Below, piece by piece: positions 16,814 through 27,498 of a stretch of 64,000 nucleotides of DNA; the stretch's first letter is position 1; every line of letters begins with the position of its first letter. The notes beneath the pieces are model-generated. The model was not told where the DNA came from and searched no databases. It was given only the letters and a program-made list of their open reading frames with translations. A program made the position numbers and the translations under genes. Location of the stretch: the NCBI GenBank assembly GCA_009777095.1, contig WRMN01000002.1, forward strand, positions 62,001-126,000. Reading direction: 5' to 3'. The stretch is from Bacteroidales bacterium (lineage in GTDB: Bacteria; Bacteroidota; Bacteroidia; Bacteroidales; UBA932).

Positions 16814-18307
16814 ATGAAGACATTAGGAATAGATGTGGGGAGTTCGTCGGTGAAAGTGGCGCTGATGGACGTGCAAAGCGGCGATTGCGTGGCCTCGGTT
16901 ACGCTTCCGCCTACAGAGTTACCCATTGAGGCTGTGCAAAGCGGCTGGGCGGAACAAGATCCTGCTATGTGGTGGGAGTACGTCTGCAAAGGCATTGTGC
17001 AATTAGCGCAACAGTACGATATGCGCGAGGTAGCAGCCATAGGCATCAGTTATCAGATGCACGGCTTGGTCTGCGTAGATAAAGAGGGCAAGGCGCTGAG
17101 AAAATCTATTATCTGGTGCGATAGTCGCGCTGTAGCCATTGGCGCACAAGCCTTCGATGCCATCGGCCATGATAAATGCCTTGCGCAAACACTGAACTCG
17201 CCGAGTAATTTTACCGCATCAAAATTAGCTTGGGTAAAAGAGCATGAACCGGAAATTTTCCGAAAGATTCATAAATTCATGCTTCCGGGCGATTATATCG
17301 CCTACATGCTATCGGGCGAAATGAGTACTACGGTCGGTGGACTTTCGGAGCAAATACTCTGGGATTTCAAAAACAATGATAAGGCCAACTTTGTGGCCGA
17401 CTACTACGGTATTCCCGATGCTTATATTCCAAAATTTTATCCCTCGCTGGGCATACAAGCGCATACCAATGAGGCCACAGAGCGTCTGCTGGGCATCAAA
17501 AAAGGCACACCTCTTTCTTACCGTGCAGGCGACCAGCCTAATAATGCTTTTTCGCTGAACGTACTGGACGTCGGAGATGTTGCTGCCACCGGCGGCACCT
17601 CAGGCGTAGTATATGGCGTAACCGACAGGCCTCAAGCCGATAAATTGTCGCGCGTAAATCCATTCCTGCACGTTAACCATAGTACAGAGAAGCCTCGCTT
17701 AGGCTTGCTGCTCTGCATTAACGGAACGGGCATTCTGAATGCATGGATTAAGCGCCTCTGCGCTTCGGAAATCAGTTATGACGAAGCCAACGCCTTGTGC
17801 CTTCCTGTTTCGGCAGGCAGCGAAGGTTTAGTGATGCTTCCCTTCGGCAACGGCGCCGAACGCATGCTCGAAAATCGTTTTACAGGCGCCGAAATCATCG
17901 GCATAGACCTGAACCGCCATACCCGCGCCCATGTATTGCGCGCCACACAAGAAGGCATAGCTTTCGCTTTCCGTTATGGTCTCGACATTATGCGTGAAAT
18001 GGGCGTACGGCCGCAGGTCATCAGGGCAGGACGGGCTAACCTTTTCCTGAGCGCCATTTTCCGCACTACGCTATCTACCATCTGCAATGTAAGCATTGAG
18101 CTGTATAATACCGACGGAGCCTTGGGCGCTGCCCGCGGAGCAGCCTTGGGCGCAGGTTTCTATAAAAACCGCGAAGAGGCCTTTACCTCGCTGAAAAAAC
18201 ACGAAACCATACAACCCGACCCCGCCATCAAAGCAGCGCTGGAAGAGAGCTACCGCAAATGGAAAGAAGAACTGACGGCGAGACTGTCAAAGAACAATGA
18301 AAGATAA
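16814..18307 (+). CDS. xylB: Xylulokinase
   Basis: 497 residues, the usual length. FGGY-family carbohydrate kinase phosphorylating D-xylulose to xylulose 5-phosphate with ATP in the cytoplasm. Visible motifs are the N-terminal phosphate-binding [15 protein letters not shown], the substrate region [13 protein letters not shown], the catalytic Asp240 in AGDQPNNAF, and the nucleotide-binding [11 protein letters not shown]. It is directly followed by xylA, which supplies its substrate, and preceded by the putative operon regulator, so xylulose rather than glycerol or ribulose is the likely substrate. Confidence 0.95.
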   Translation: MKTLGIDVGSSSVKVALMDVQSGDCVASVTLPPTELPIEAVQSGWAEQDPAMWWEYVCKGIVQLAQQYDMREVAAIGISYQMHGLVCVDKEGKALRKSIIWCDSRAVAIGAQAFDAIGHDKCLAQTLNSPSNFTASKLAWVKEHEPEIFRKIHKFMLPGDYIAYMLSGEMSTTVGGLSEQILWDFKNNDKANFVADYYGIPDAYIPKFYPSLGIQAHTNEATERLLGIKKGTPLSYRAGDQPNNAFSLNVLDVGDVAATGGTSGVVYGVTDRPQADKLSRVNPFLHVNHSTEKPRLGLLLCINGTGILNAWIKRLCASEISYDEANALCLPVSAGSEGLVMLPFGNGAERMLENRFTGAEIIGIDLNRHTRAHVLRATQEGIAFAFRYGLDIMREMGVRPQVIRAGRANLFLSAIFRTTLSTICNVSIELYNTDGALGAARGAALGAGFYKNREEAFTSLKKHETIQPDPAIKAALEESYRKWKEELTARLSKNNER

Positions 18308-18330
18308 ATCAACAATTAAACAATAAAATT

Positions 18331-19647
18331 ATGTTACAAAAAACGTATTTTCCGCAAATCGGAAAGATTAAATTTGAAGGTAAAGAGAGTAAGAATCCCT
18401 TAGCTTTCCGTTATTATGATGCCGAAAAAGTAGTGTATGGAAAAAAAATGAAAGACTGGTGCAAATTTTCCATGGCCTATTGGCATACCCTCTGCGGTGA
18501 AGGCGGAGACCCCTTTGGCCCCGGCACTCACCTGCACCCTTGGAACGAAGGCGCAACCGCTATTGAGCGCGCCAAAAACAAAATGGACGCAGGTTTTGAA
18601 TTTATGCAGAAGATAGGCATATACTACTACTGCTTCCACGATATAGATTTAATCGAAGAAGGCGCCGACATCGAAGAGTATGAAAAAAACCTGAAGGAGA
18701 TTGTAGCTTACGCCAAGCAAAAACAAGCCGAAACAGGCATTAAACTGCTTTGGGGCACCGCCAACGTATTCAGCAATCCGCGCTACATGAACGGCGCCGC
18801 CACCAATCCCGATTTTGATGTCGTAGCCCGCGCTGCGGTGCAAATTAAAAACGCCCTTGACGCGACCATAGAACTGGGCGGTGAGAACTACGTGTTTTGG
18901 GGCGGCCGTGAAGGTTATATGTCGCTGCTCAATACTGAAATGAAGCGCGAAAAGGAACATCTTGCCATGATGTTGGCTAAGGCGCGTGATTACGCTCGTT
19001 CAAAAGGCTTTAAAGGCACTTTCTTTATTGAGCCAAAACCCATGGAGCCTACCAAACATCAATACGATGTTGATGCAGAAACAGTGATAGGCTTCCTGCG
19101 CCACTATGGCCTCGACAAAGACTTCAAACTGAATATTGAAGTGAACCATGCCACCTTAGCAGGGCATACTTTCGAGCATGAGTTGCAATGCGCTGCCGAC
19201 GCCGACATGCTTGGTTCCATAGACGCCAACCGCGGCGATGAACAAAACGGCTGGGATACCGACCAATTCCCAATCAACGTGTATGAACTCACGCAAGCCA
19301 TGCTCGTAATCCTGCGTGCAGGCGGACTACAGGGAGGCGGCACCAACTTCGATGCTAAAATCCGCCGTAATTCTACCGATTTGGAAGATATTTTCATTGC
19401 GCACATTGCAGGCATGGACGCCTTCGCGCGCGCCTTGGAAGCCGCTGCCGCCATTCTCGAAGAATCGCCCTACAAACCAATGATAGCTAAACGTTACCAC
19501 TCATTCGACGAGGGTATGGGCAAGGATTTCGAGTCAGGCAAGTTGACACTTGAAGAACTTGTAGCCTACGCCAAAACCAAAGGCGAACCGACAGTAGTCA
19601 GCGGCAAGCAAGAGCTGTACGAAGCGATAGTGAATATGTATGTTTAG
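18331..19647 (+). CDS. xylA: Xylose isomerase
   Basis: 438 residues, matching the long (class II) xylose isomerases. It converts D-xylose to D-xylulose using two divalent metals in a TIM barrel. His103 in YCFHDIDL is the catalytic histidine; [28 protein letters not shown] and the metal-binding [16 protein letters not shown] / GSIDANRGD are all present. The start gives [17 protein letters not shown], typical of the family. It lies 23 bases after xylB. Confidence 0.97.
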   Translation: MLQKTYFPQIGKIKFEGKESKNPLAFRYYDAEKVVYGKKMKDWCKFSMAYWHTLCGEGGDPFGPGTHLHPWNEGATAIERAKNKMDAGFEFMQKIGIYYYCFHDIDLIEEGADIEEYEKNLKEIVAYAKQKQAETGIKLLWGTANVFSNPRYMNGAATNPDFDVVARAAVQIKNALDATIELGGENYVFWGGREGYMSLLNTEMKREKEHLAMMLAKARDYARSKGFKGTFFIEPKPMEPTKHQYDVDAETVIGFLRHYGLDKDFKLNIEVNHATLAGHTFEHELQCAADADMLGSIDANRGDEQNGWDTDQFPINVYELTQAMLVILRAGGLQGGGTNFDAKIRRNSTDLEDIFIAHIAGMDAFARALEAAAAILEESPYKPMIAKRYHSFDEGMGKDFESGKLTLEELVAYAKTKGEPTVVSGKQELYEAIVNMYV

Positions 19648-19664
19648 TTGAAAGCGTTGAAAAT

Positions 19665-21581
19665 ATGATGCGGAGTTTGTTTTTTTTGGTATGGCTGACA
19701 GCATCATTGAATGCCACGGCAATTGTGCGTTTACCGAAGCTCATCGGCGACGGTATGGTACTGCAACATAATGTGCCTTTGAAAATATGGGGTTGGGCTA
19801 ATCCTGATGAAGAAATTACACTCCGATTCAATAAATTGAAACTGTCGGCCACCGCTGCTGCCGACAGTAGCTGGAGTATAATCCTGCCTGCCCAAAAAGC
19901 AGGCGGAATTCATAGCATGACCATCAACAATATTACACTGAACAATATTACCTTCGGCGACGTGTGGCTCTGTTCGGGGCAGTCGAATATGGAACTGCCC
20001 ATCTACCGCGTGATAGACCTGTACAGGGAAGAAATCATTGGGGCAGAAAATCCGATGATCAGAATGTTCGCCGTACAATCGCAATACAATTACAACTATT
20101 CGGAGAAGGACATTAAGGGCGGCGAGTGGAAAGCCCTAACCCCTGAAAATGTACTGAATTTTTCAGCAGTGGCTTATTTCTTTGCACAGGAAATCTACAA
20201 CAAGTATCAAATTCCCATAGGGCTTATTCATGCCGCATACGGCGGATCGCCTGTGGAAGCATGGTTAGACGAGGCCTCGCTGCAACAGTTTCCCAATCAT
20301 GTAAAAACATTGCAGCAATTCAAAAACCAAGCCTATTGCGACAGCATCTGGCGCTCCGACAATGAGCGAAATCATCAATGGCATAGCCTGCTGAATAAGA
20401 ACGACAGGGGTTTCGGCGAGTGGTACAAGGAGGATATTGATACCAAAGATTGGGGAGCAATGTATATTCCGAGTTATTGGGCCGACCAGCCCACAGGACT
20501 TGGTACAACAAATGGCGTAATTTGGTTTCGCAAAAATTTTAAGGTATCATCGTCCATGGTCGGTAAAGTTGCCGAACTGCGTCTGGGTTGCATTGTTGAC
20601 GCCGACTCTGCTTTTATTAACGGCGTTTATGTCGGGAATATTACCTATCAATACCCGCCGCGCATCTATAAAGTGCCTGCAGGTCTTTTGAAAGAAGGAG
20701 AAAACACTATTACTGTGCGCGTAATCAGCAATACGGGGAATGGAGGCTTTGTACCCGACAAATTCTACCGCATTACGACAAATACAGATACCATTGACCT
20801 GAAAGGCATTTGGCATTTTAAATTAGGAACGGACATGCCTGCATTAGCTGCGCAAACTTTCTTTCAATGGAAGCCCGCAGGACTGTATAACGGCATGATA
20901 GCTCCTCTTGAAAACTATGCCGTCAAGGGTGTAATTTGGTATCAGGGTGAATCGAATACCGAAAACCCAAGCGAATACCGACAAAGTTTCCCTGCCTTAA
21001 TTAAACTTTGGCGCACAAAATGGAATAATCCAACAATGCCTTTCCTCTATGTACAATTAGCAAACTTCATGCAGGCTCACAACATGCCTGCGGAAAGCAA
21101 CTGGGCTGAACTGCGCAATGTACAACGCGAAACGCTCAGCCTTCCGAACACAGGCATGGCAGTTGCCATCGACATTGGCGAGTGGAACGATATACACCCG
21201 CTCAACAAAAAAGAGGTAGGCTATCGCTTAGCCTTGTGGGCAAGAAAAATCGCCTACAATGACAAGCGGGTGATTGCTTCCGGACCGCTCTACCAATCAA
21301 TGACCGTCAAGGGTAACAAGGTAATGCTCAGTTTCTCTGATGTAGGCAGCGGCTTGAAGCCCGTAGAGAAACTCAAGGGGTTTGCCATTGCCGACACAGA
21401 CGGTAAATTTGTATGGGCTTACGCAACAATAGAAAACAATAAGGTGGTAGTATGGAGCGATGAGGTTGCCAATCCTGTAGAAGTGCGCTACGCCTGGTCC
21501 AACAATCCTGAGGAGGCCAACCTTTACAATAAGGAAGGACTGCCTGCCTCCCCGTTCACTACTAAAAAGCATAAAAAGTGA
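19665..21581 (+). CDS. SGNH-type sialate O-acetylesterase-family protein, probable acetylxylan esterase
   Basis: 638 residues with a signal peptide (MMRSLFFLVWLTASLNATAI). Ser107 in SGQSNMELP is the nucleophile, with block III-like WYQGESNTENPSEYR and the Asp509/His511 pair in EWNDIHPL. A jelly-roll insertion of about 150 residues (around residues 255-400, LRLGCIVDADSAFINGVYVG) splits the catalytic domain, as in family members called sialate 9-O-acetylesterase. Because it sits between xylA and two alpha-glucuronidases, deacetylation of xylan oligosaccharides is more likely than action on sialic acid. It begins 17 bases after xylA, and its stop overlaps the GTG start of GH115. Confidence 0.88.
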   Translation: MMRSLFFLVWLTASLNATAIVRLPKLIGDGMVLQHNVPLKIWGWANPDEEITLRFNKLKLSATAAADSSWSIILPAQKAGGIHSMTINNITLNNITFGDVWLCSGQSNMELPIYRVIDLYREEIIGAENPMIRMFAVQSQYNYNYSEKDIKGGEWKALTPENVLNFSAVAYFFAQEIYNKYQIPIGLIHAAYGGSPVEAWLDEASLQQFPNHVKTLQQFKNQAYCDSIWRSDNERNHQWHSLLNKNDRGFGEWYKEDIDTKDWGAMYIPSYWADQPTGLGTTNGVIWFRKNFKVSSSMVGKVAELRLGCIVDADSAFINGVYVGNITYQYPPRIYKVPAGLLKEGENTITVRVISNTGNGGFVPDKFYRITTNTDTIDLKGIWHFKLGTDMPALAAQTFFQWKPAGLYNGMIAPLENYAVKGVIWYQGESNTENPSEYRQSFPALIKLWRTKWNNPTMPFLYVQLANFMQAHNMPAESNWAELRNVQRETLSLPNTGMAVAIDIGEWNDIHPLNKKEVGYRLALWARKIAYNDKRVIASGPLYQSMTVKGNKVMLSFSDVGSGLKPVEKLKGFAIADTDGKFVWAYATIENNKVVVWSDEVANPVEVRYAWSNNPEEANLYNKEGLPASPFTTKKHKK

Positions 21582-24088
21582 AAATAAAATCCGCAATTAT
21601 CATTCTGCTTATCAGCCTTACAACTTACGGATTTGGCAAGGATCACAAGGCTATAACAAGCTTTTCCGAAGATAGCGTATTTTTTACGCTAACTAAGGAC
21701 GGAATTACCATATCGGTAGTCATTGAAGCCGACAATGATAAGGGAATAGTACGCGCAACCGAAGACCTGCGCAGCGATTTTGAACGTGTTACAGGCCAAA
21801 AACCTTCCTTACTTCATGAATTGCCAAGCTCAGGAAATGCAATCATCATCGGTGTCATAGGAGAAAGCGCCCTACTTGACCGCTTAGTAAAATCGGGAAA
21901 AATTGATGAGCAGCAATTGAAGGGAAAGCGAGAAAAATACTTGATAAGCACCATTACACAACCCTTTTCGGGTATGGAAGAAGCATTGATAATTGCAGGA
22001 AGCGATAAACGCGGCGTGATCTACGGCATCTATGAGCTAAGCGAGCAGATAGGCGTATCCCCTTGGTATTACTGGGCAGATATTCCTGTTGTACAACGGC
22101 AAAACATCGGCCTTGTGCGCGGCAGCTACACAGTCGGAGAACCACAGGTGCAATTCCGCGGTATTTTTCTGAACGACGAAGCCCCTGCTCTCACCAACTG
22201 GGTAAACGAAAATTGCGGAGGATATAACAGTAAATTTTATGCCAAGGTGTTTGAACTGCTCTTGCGCCTTCGCGGGAACTTCCTTTGGCCCGCTATGTGG
22301 GACGCGGCGTTTTACGATGACGATGCATTAAATTCACCCTTAGCGCAAGAATACGGCATAGTAATAGGCACCTCACATCACGAGCCTATGGCACGTGCGC
22401 ACAAGGAATGGCAACGCTACGGACAAGGTCAGTGGAACTATGATAAAAATGCTGCTGTGCTTGATGGCTTTTGGCGTAAAGGCATTGAGCGCATGAAAAA
22501 CACGGAAGACCTTGTTACTATTGCCATGCGCGGAGACGGAGACGAGCCTATGAGCGAAAGCGCCAACATCGCCCTGCTGGAACAGATAGTTACACGCCAA
22601 CGCGAAATTATCAGCGAGGTTACAGGTAAAGATGCTGCTGAGACACCACAGGTATGGGCGCTGTACAAGGAGGTACAGGAATATTACGATCATGGCATGC
22701 GCGTCCCCGACGATGTAACCCTCCTGCTATGCGACGATAATTGGGGCAACGTCCGCAAACTACCGCCGTCAGACGCTCCTCTACGCAAAGGCGGCTATGG
22801 CATGTATTATCACTTTGACTATGTGGGAGGTCCACGCAGTTACAAATGGATTAATGTAACTCCCATACAGAAAATATGGGAACAAATGAACCTCTGCTAC
22901 GAATATGGCGTTAATAAAATATGGGTAGTCAACGTGGGCGACCTTAAGCCAATGGAATACCCCATCACCTTTTTCCTTGATATGGCTTGGAATCCGAAAG
23001 GTTTTTATCCTGATAATCTTTTGAGTCATACTGAAATTTTTTTCCGTGAACAATTCGGTGAACAACACGCAGAGGAAATGGCTCGTATCATGAATCTATA
23101 CACGAAATACAACCGCCGCGTAACCCCCGAACTACTCGACGAAAAGACTTACAGTTTAGATAACTATAATGAATTTCAAAGGGTAACCGACGAATATCGT
23201 ACGCTCGCCTACGAAGCCCTGCAATTGTATTACCTCCTGCCCGACCATCAACGAGATGCTTATGACCAACTTATATTATACCCTGTGCAGGCCATGGCGA
23301 ACCTGTATGAAATGTATTATGCCGTGGCTATGAATCACCGTTTATATCTCGAAAACAACAGTGAATGTAACGAATGGGCGGCTAAAGCAGAGCATTTCTT
23401 TGTCCGCGATTCCATATTATCTCTGCACTATAATCATGTGATGTCGGACGGAAAATGGAGTCATTTTATGGATCAAACCCGCATAGGCTACACCGATTGG
23501 CAACAACCGCCGCGAAACACGATGCCTGTCGTTTATCGGATAGATAATCCGCCCATTGATTATAGCACAAGGGCTTTTAAAGAAAAAAACGGCTATATTT
23601 CGATAGAAGCGGAACATTACAGTAAGATCTCAGATGGACAAGGCGTGCAGTGGACAATCATTCCCAACTTTGGTAAAACACTGTCAGGGCTCACCCTACT
23701 GCCGACAAAAGTACAGCTGCGCGATGAGCATAAAGATGTATATGTAGAATACTTCGTAGAAACAACTACCGCCGCCGACAGCGCTCGGCTTACCCTTATA
23801 TTTGCTCCCTCGTTAAATTTTAATCAAAATAAGGGGCTGCGTTATGCCGTGCAAATTAATAATCGGACTGAACAGATAGTGAACATTAATCAAAGCTACA
23901 CCATTAAAGAAATGGAGCACTGGCAGGCCAACAGCGCGAATAAATCGACAAGCATACATGCTATGCCGTCGGGACAACACCGCATTCGTGTCCGCTTCCT
24001 TGATACCGGCCTCGTACTGGAAAAACTGCTGCTCGACCTCGGTGGGTTGAAGCCATCGTATTTGGGGCCGCCAAAAAGCGAGCAATGA
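21578..24088 (+). CDS. GH115 xylan alpha-1,2-glucuronidase
   Basis: 836 residues. The start is GTG 21578, overlapping the preceding stop by four bases, and opens a signal peptide (MKIKSAIIILLISLTTYGFG). GH115 features are the N-terminal domain with GVIYGIYELSEQIGVSPWYYWADIP, the barrel with FRGIFLNDEAPALTNWVNE, LRGNFLWPAMWDAAFYDDD, GIVIGTSHHEPMARA and AMRGDGDEPM, and a C-terminal domain beginning near GYISIEAEHYSK that fits the beta-sandwich part. The family removes (4-O-methyl)glucuronic acid from internal as well as terminal xylose of polymeric xylan. Its 5' coding region contains a near-copy of the regulator's palindrome at 21672-21692. Confidence 0.93.
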   Translation: MKIKSAIIILLISLTTYGFGKDHKAITSFSEDSVFFTLTKDGITISVVIEADNDKGIVRATEDLRSDFERVTGQKPSLLHELPSSGNAIIIGVIGESALLDRLVKSGKIDEQQLKGKREKYLISTITQPFSGMEEALIIAGSDKRGVIYGIYELSEQIGVSPWYYWADIPVVQRQNIGLVRGSYTVGEPQVQFRGIFLNDEAPALTNWVNENCGGYNSKFYAKVFELLLRLRGNFLWPAMWDAAFYDDDALNSPLAQEYGIVIGTSHHEPMARAHKEWQRYGQGQWNYDKNAAVLDGFWRKGIERMKNTEDLVTIAMRGDGDEPMSESANIALLEQIVTRQREIISEVTGKDAAETPQVWALYKEVQEYYDHGMRVPDDVTLLLCDDNWGNVRKLPPSDAPLRKGGYGMYYHFDYVGGPRSYKWINVTPIQKIWEQMNLCYEYGVNKIWVVNVGDLKPMEYPITFFLDMAWNPKGFYPDNLLSHTEIFFREQFGEQHAEEMARIMNLYTKYNRRVTPELLDEKTYSLDNYNEFQRVTDEYRTLAYEALQLYYLLPDHQRDAYDQLILYPVQAMANLYEMYYAVAMNHRLYLENNSECNEWAAKAEHFFVRDSILSLHYNHVMSDGKWSHFMDQTRIGYTDWQQPPRNTMPVVYRIDNPPIDYSTRAFKEKNGYISIEAEHYSKISDGQGVQWTIIPNFGKTLSGLTLLPTKVQLRDEHKDVYVEYFVETTTAADSARLTLIFAPSLNFNQNKGLRYAVQINNRTEQIVNINQSYTIKEMEHWQANSANKSTSIHAMPSGQHRIRVRFLDTGLVLEKLLLDLGGLKPSYLGPPKSEQ
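21672..21692. promoter_or_regulatory. Intragenic operator-like palindrome in the GH115 gene
   Basis: ATAGCGTA, five T, TACGCTAA: one mismatch from the 8-base arms of the site at 15966-15992, with the same 5-base spacing. It lies about 95 bases into the coding region. Confidence 0.5.
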
Positions 24089-24154
24089 GGAATGAAACGC
24101 ACGAGGTGAGAGGTAAAAAACGAAAAAATAAAATTAAAAGAATGAAGAAGAAAC

Positions 24155-26209
24155 ATGAAAAAAGATAAAACGCCTACCGCCTGCCATCTGCTGCTTGCCG
24201 CTTGCCTATTCCTTGTAAATACAGGCGCCGCTGAGAATGGACATCGTCTATGGCTCCGCGCCGACACCTCTGCCCAAGCTACCGTCATCACAAGTCATAT
24301 CGGAGCAACAGCCGTCATCGCTGCAAATGAGTTGCGTAAACAATGGCAGGGCTCCCCTGTGATACTTAGCGTAAAAAATACGCTAAGTATTAAAGATTAT
24401 GGTAATGAAGGGTTTATAATTAACGAAAATAGTCAGAAAGAAATCAGTATCACCGCAGGTAGCGAGGCAGGACTGCTCTACGGCGCTTACCACTTGTTAC
24501 GCCTGCAGGCTATCGGCGCTGCTATCGGAACGCTTAACATCAGCGAAGCGCCAAAATACAAGATACGCCTGCTCAATCACTGGGACAACCTTGATGGCAC
24601 CATAGAACGCGGCTATGCCGGATACTCTATATGGAAATGGGACGAACTGCCTCAAACTATTTCTCCGCGTTATAAAGAATATGCACGCGCTAATGCTTCC
24701 ATAGGCATTAACGGTACGGTACTCAACAACGTGAATGCTACTCCTCAGGTGCTGACGTCGGAAATGCTGCAAAAAGTAAAAATTATAGCCGAAGTATTAC
24801 GTCCTTACAATATCAAAGTTTACCTCAGCATCAACTTCTCTTCGCCCATGGCGCTTGGCGGACTGAACACCGCCGACCCGCTCGACAAAGATGTTCGCCA
24901 ATGGTGGAAGAATAAAGTAAAAGAAATTTACCAACTCATTCCCGACTTCGGCGGCTTCCTTGTGAAAGCCAACTCTGAGGGTTTGCCCGGTCCGCAAGAT
25001 TTCGGACGTACCCACCTCGACGGCGCTAACATGCTTGCCGAAGCGCTTGCTCCACATAAAGGCATAGTAATGTGGCGCGCCTTCGTTTATCACCCTACAG
25101 ATACCGACCGCGCTAAACAAGCCTATCAGGAGTTTACGCCCTTCGATGGAAAATTTCTTCCCAACGTATTAATACAAGTAAAAAACGGCCCTATCGATTT
25201 TCAACCGCGCGAGCCTTTCAGCCCTCTCTTCGGTGCCATGCAGCAAACGCCGGTGATGTCGGAATTTCAGATAACACAGGAATATCTTGGTTTCTCTAAC
25301 CACTTAGCCTATCTCGGAACAATGTATAAAGAATGTCTCGACAGCGATACTTACGCCCACGGCGAGGGCAGCAGCGTAGCCAAAGCTACCGACGGATCGC
25401 TTTTCGGACACAAGATATCAGCTATCGCAGGCGTTGCCAACATCGGCGAGGATACTAACTGGTGTGGACATCATTTAGCGCAGGCCAACTGGTATGCTTT
25501 CGGCCGTTTAGCATGGAACCATACGCTGAGTGCAGAAAGCATTTCCCGCGAATGGATTCGACAAACCTTCACCGACAACGAAGAGTTTATCACTCCTGTT
25601 GCCGAGATGATGATGCAGTCGCGCGAAGCTGTGGTCAACTACATGATGCCTATGGGCTTGCACCATCTCTTTGCATGGGGACACCACTACGGTCCTGAGC
25701 CTTGGTGCGAGGTTGAAGGCGCCCGTCCCGACTGGCTTCCCTCTTACTATCATAAAGCCGACCACACAGGCATAGGCTTTAACCGTTCCTCTACGGGTAG
25801 CAATGCCGTGGCTCAATATTTTTCGCCCCTGCGCGAAGAATTTAATCATATTCAAAGCTGTGATGAACGCTACCTGCTGTGGTTTCACCATGTCGCATGG
25901 GACTACCGAATGAAAAGCGGAAGAACGCTATGGGACGAACTCTGCTATCATTATGACAAAGGGGTACAATCTGTACGTAAATTTCAAAAAATATGGGACA
26001 GCATGGAGCCTTACATTGACGCAGAACGTTTCGCACATGTACAAGCGCGACTGCGCATACAGGCGCGCGATGCCGTATGGTGGAAAGACGCCTGCCTGCT
26101 TTACTTCCAAATCTTTTCCATGCGCCACATTCCCTACGAACTCGAACGCCCCGTCCACGATCTTGATGATCTAAAAAAAATAAAACTCAACATGACCCAT
26201 CACAATTAA
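24155..26209 (+). CDS. GH67 alpha-glucuronidase
   Basis: 684 residues with an N-terminal signal segment (CHLLLAACLFLVNTGAAENG), so probably periplasmic. The N-terminal alpha/beta domain leads into a TIM barrel with the GH67 catalytic carboxylates: Glu275 in KANSEGLPGPQ (acid), Asp348 in NGPIDFQPREP and Glu370 in MSEFQITQEY. Other family signatures are LNHWDNLDGTIERGYAG and FGRLAWNHTLSAE. GH67 enzymes release (4-O-methyl)glucuronic acid only from the non-reducing-end xylose of short aldouronic acids, complementing GH115. It follows GH115 by 66 bases. Its codons near residue 70 contain an exact copy of the 27-bp operator found before the regulator. Confidence 0.95.
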   Translation: MKKDKTPTACHLLLAACLFLVNTGAAENGHRLWLRADTSAQATVITSHIGATAVIAANELRKQWQGSPVILSVKNTLSIKDYGNEGFIINENSQKEISITAGSEAGLLYGAYHLLRLQAIGAAIGTLNISEAPKYKIRLLNHWDNLDGTIERGYAGYSIWKWDELPQTISPRYKEYARANASIGINGTVLNNVNATPQVLTSEMLQKVKIIAEVLRPYNIKVYLSINFSSPMALGGLNTADPLDKDVRQWWKNKVKEIYQLIPDFGGFLVKANSEGLPGPQDFGRTHLDGANMLAEALAPHKGIVMWRAFVYHPTDTDRAKQAYQEFTPFDGKFLPNVLIQVKNGPIDFQPREPFSPLFGAMQQTPVMSEFQITQEYLGFSNHLAYLGTMYKECLDSDTYAHGEGSSVAKATDGSLFGHKISAIAGVANIGEDTNWCGHHLAQANWYAFGRLAWNHTLSAESISREWIRQTFTDNEEFITPVAEMMMQSREAVVNYMMPMGLHHLFAWGHHYGPEPWCEVEGARPDWLPSYYHKADHTGIGFNRSSTGSNAVAQYFSPLREEFNHIQSCDERYLLWFHHVAWDYRMKSGRTLWDELCYHYDKGVQSVRKFQKIWDSMEPYIDAERFAHVQARLRIQARDAVWWKDACLLYFQIFSMRHIPYELERPVHDLDDLKKIKLNMTHHN
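24362..24390. promoter_or_regulatory. Intragenic perfect palindrome identical to the operator
   Basis: Positions 24363-24389 equal 15966-15992 base for base (11-base arms around five A); the arms extend one more base pair at 24362 and 24390. The site encodes the residues VKNT within LSVKNTLSI of GH67. Confidence 0.7.
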
Positions 26210-26259
26210 CGTGAAACGTGAGAAAGGTCAACCTTAAAAATTTTAAACATTAAACAACA

Positions 26260-27432
26260 ATGCTACACACATGGAGATGGTTCGGCAAGAGCGACCCAAT
26301 AAGTTTATCGATGTTAAAGCCAATAGGCGTTGAAGGTATTGTAACAGCGCTGCACGAGATACCTAATGGCAAAGTATGGCCGCTTGAGGCTATTCTTGAC
26401 CTCAAAAGTTACATTGAAGCTAACGGCTTGCAATGGTCGGTAGTCGAAAGCCTGCCTGTTTCAGAAGCTATCAAATATGGCGGAAAAGAGCGCGACCAAC
26501 TGATTGACAACTACAAGAAAAGTCTTGAAAATCTTGGAAAAGCAGGCGTGAACACTGTGTGCTACAACTTTATGCCGGTGATTGACTGGGTACGTACAGA
26601 ACTCGCAAAAGAAAATAAGGACGGCAGCTTCACCCTGTATTTCGACCGAGTGCGCTTTGCTTACTTCGACTGCTGTATCTTGCAGCGTAAAGGAGCTGAA
26701 AACGATTACACAGCTGAGGAAATGCAAGAGGTGCGCACACTCCACAAAACCATTACCGAAATCGAAAAAGAGGCGCTCATTGATACTATCATTGTAAAAA
26801 CACAGGGTTTTATCAACGGCAATATTAATGAAACCGAACAAAATCCCATAGCTGCTTTCAAAGGCCTCTTAGCCTTGTATGACGGTATTAATGATAAGCA
26901 ATTGCGCGAAAACCTGAAATATTTTCTTGAACAGGTTATTCCTGTAGCCGAGAAATACGGTGTGAACCTTTGCATACACCCTGATGATCCACCCTTTGCT
27001 GTGTTGGGGCTGCCGCGCATTGTCGGTTCAGAAAAAGACATCGACTGGATACTGAATGCAGTGGATAATCCGCACAACGGACTAACCTTTTGCGCAGGCT
27101 CGCTAAGCTCCGGACTACATAACGATGTGCCAAATCTGGCTCGCCGTTTCGTCAAGCGGACACACTTCGCACACCTGCGCAGCGCCGAAGTGTGCGACAA
27201 AGGTAATATTATCGAAGCCTCACATCTCGAAGGGCGAGGTCGCTTGGTAGAATTGGTGCGCATCTTCGAAAAAGAAAAGCCCCAAATGCCTATGCGCATC
27301 GACCACGGAAAACTTATGCTCTACGACGCAGATAAAAAATACAACCCCGGATATTCCTTCCTCGGCCGCATGTATGCCCTCGCACAAATTATGGGCATTA
27401 TGGCAGCGGTGAGAACGATTGATGAGTTATGA
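26260..27432 (+). CDS. uxuA: Mannonate dehydratase
   Basis: 390 residues, the typical length. It dehydrates D-mannonate to 2-keto-3-deoxygluconate, the third step of glucuronate breakdown. The N-terminus MLHTWRWFGKSDPISLSML and the motifs GVNTVCYNFMPVIDW, NLCIHPDDPPFAVLGLPRIV, LTFCAGSLSSG and MRIDHGKLM are characteristic and include the metal-binding His/Cys/Asp residues. The enzyme is cytoplasmic. Downstream of two alpha-glucuronidases, it handles the glucuronic acid they release once a glucuronate isomerase (not in this window) and UxuB have acted. Confidence 0.96.
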   Translation: MLHTWRWFGKSDPISLSMLKPIGVEGIVTALHEIPNGKVWPLEAILDLKSYIEANGLQWSVVESLPVSEAIKYGGKERDQLIDNYKKSLENLGKAGVNTVCYNFMPVIDWVRTELAKENKDGSFTLYFDRVRFAYFDCCILQRKGAENDYTAEEMQEVRTLHKTITEIEKEALIDTIIVKTQGFINGNINETEQNPIAAFKGLLALYDGINDKQLRENLKYFLEQVIPVAEKYGVNLCIHPDDPPFAVLGLPRIVGSEKDIDWILNAVDNPHNGLTFCAGSLSSGLHNDVPNLARRFVKRTHFAHLRSAEVCDKGNIIEASHLEGRGRLVELVRIFEKEKPQMPMRIDHGKLMLYDADKKYNPGYSFLGRMYALAQIMGIMAAVRTIDEL

Positions 27433-27498
27433 ATGATTAATGCTTCACAGTTTGCAACAATTACTATACCCTACCTAATAACTGCTAAATAATTACTT

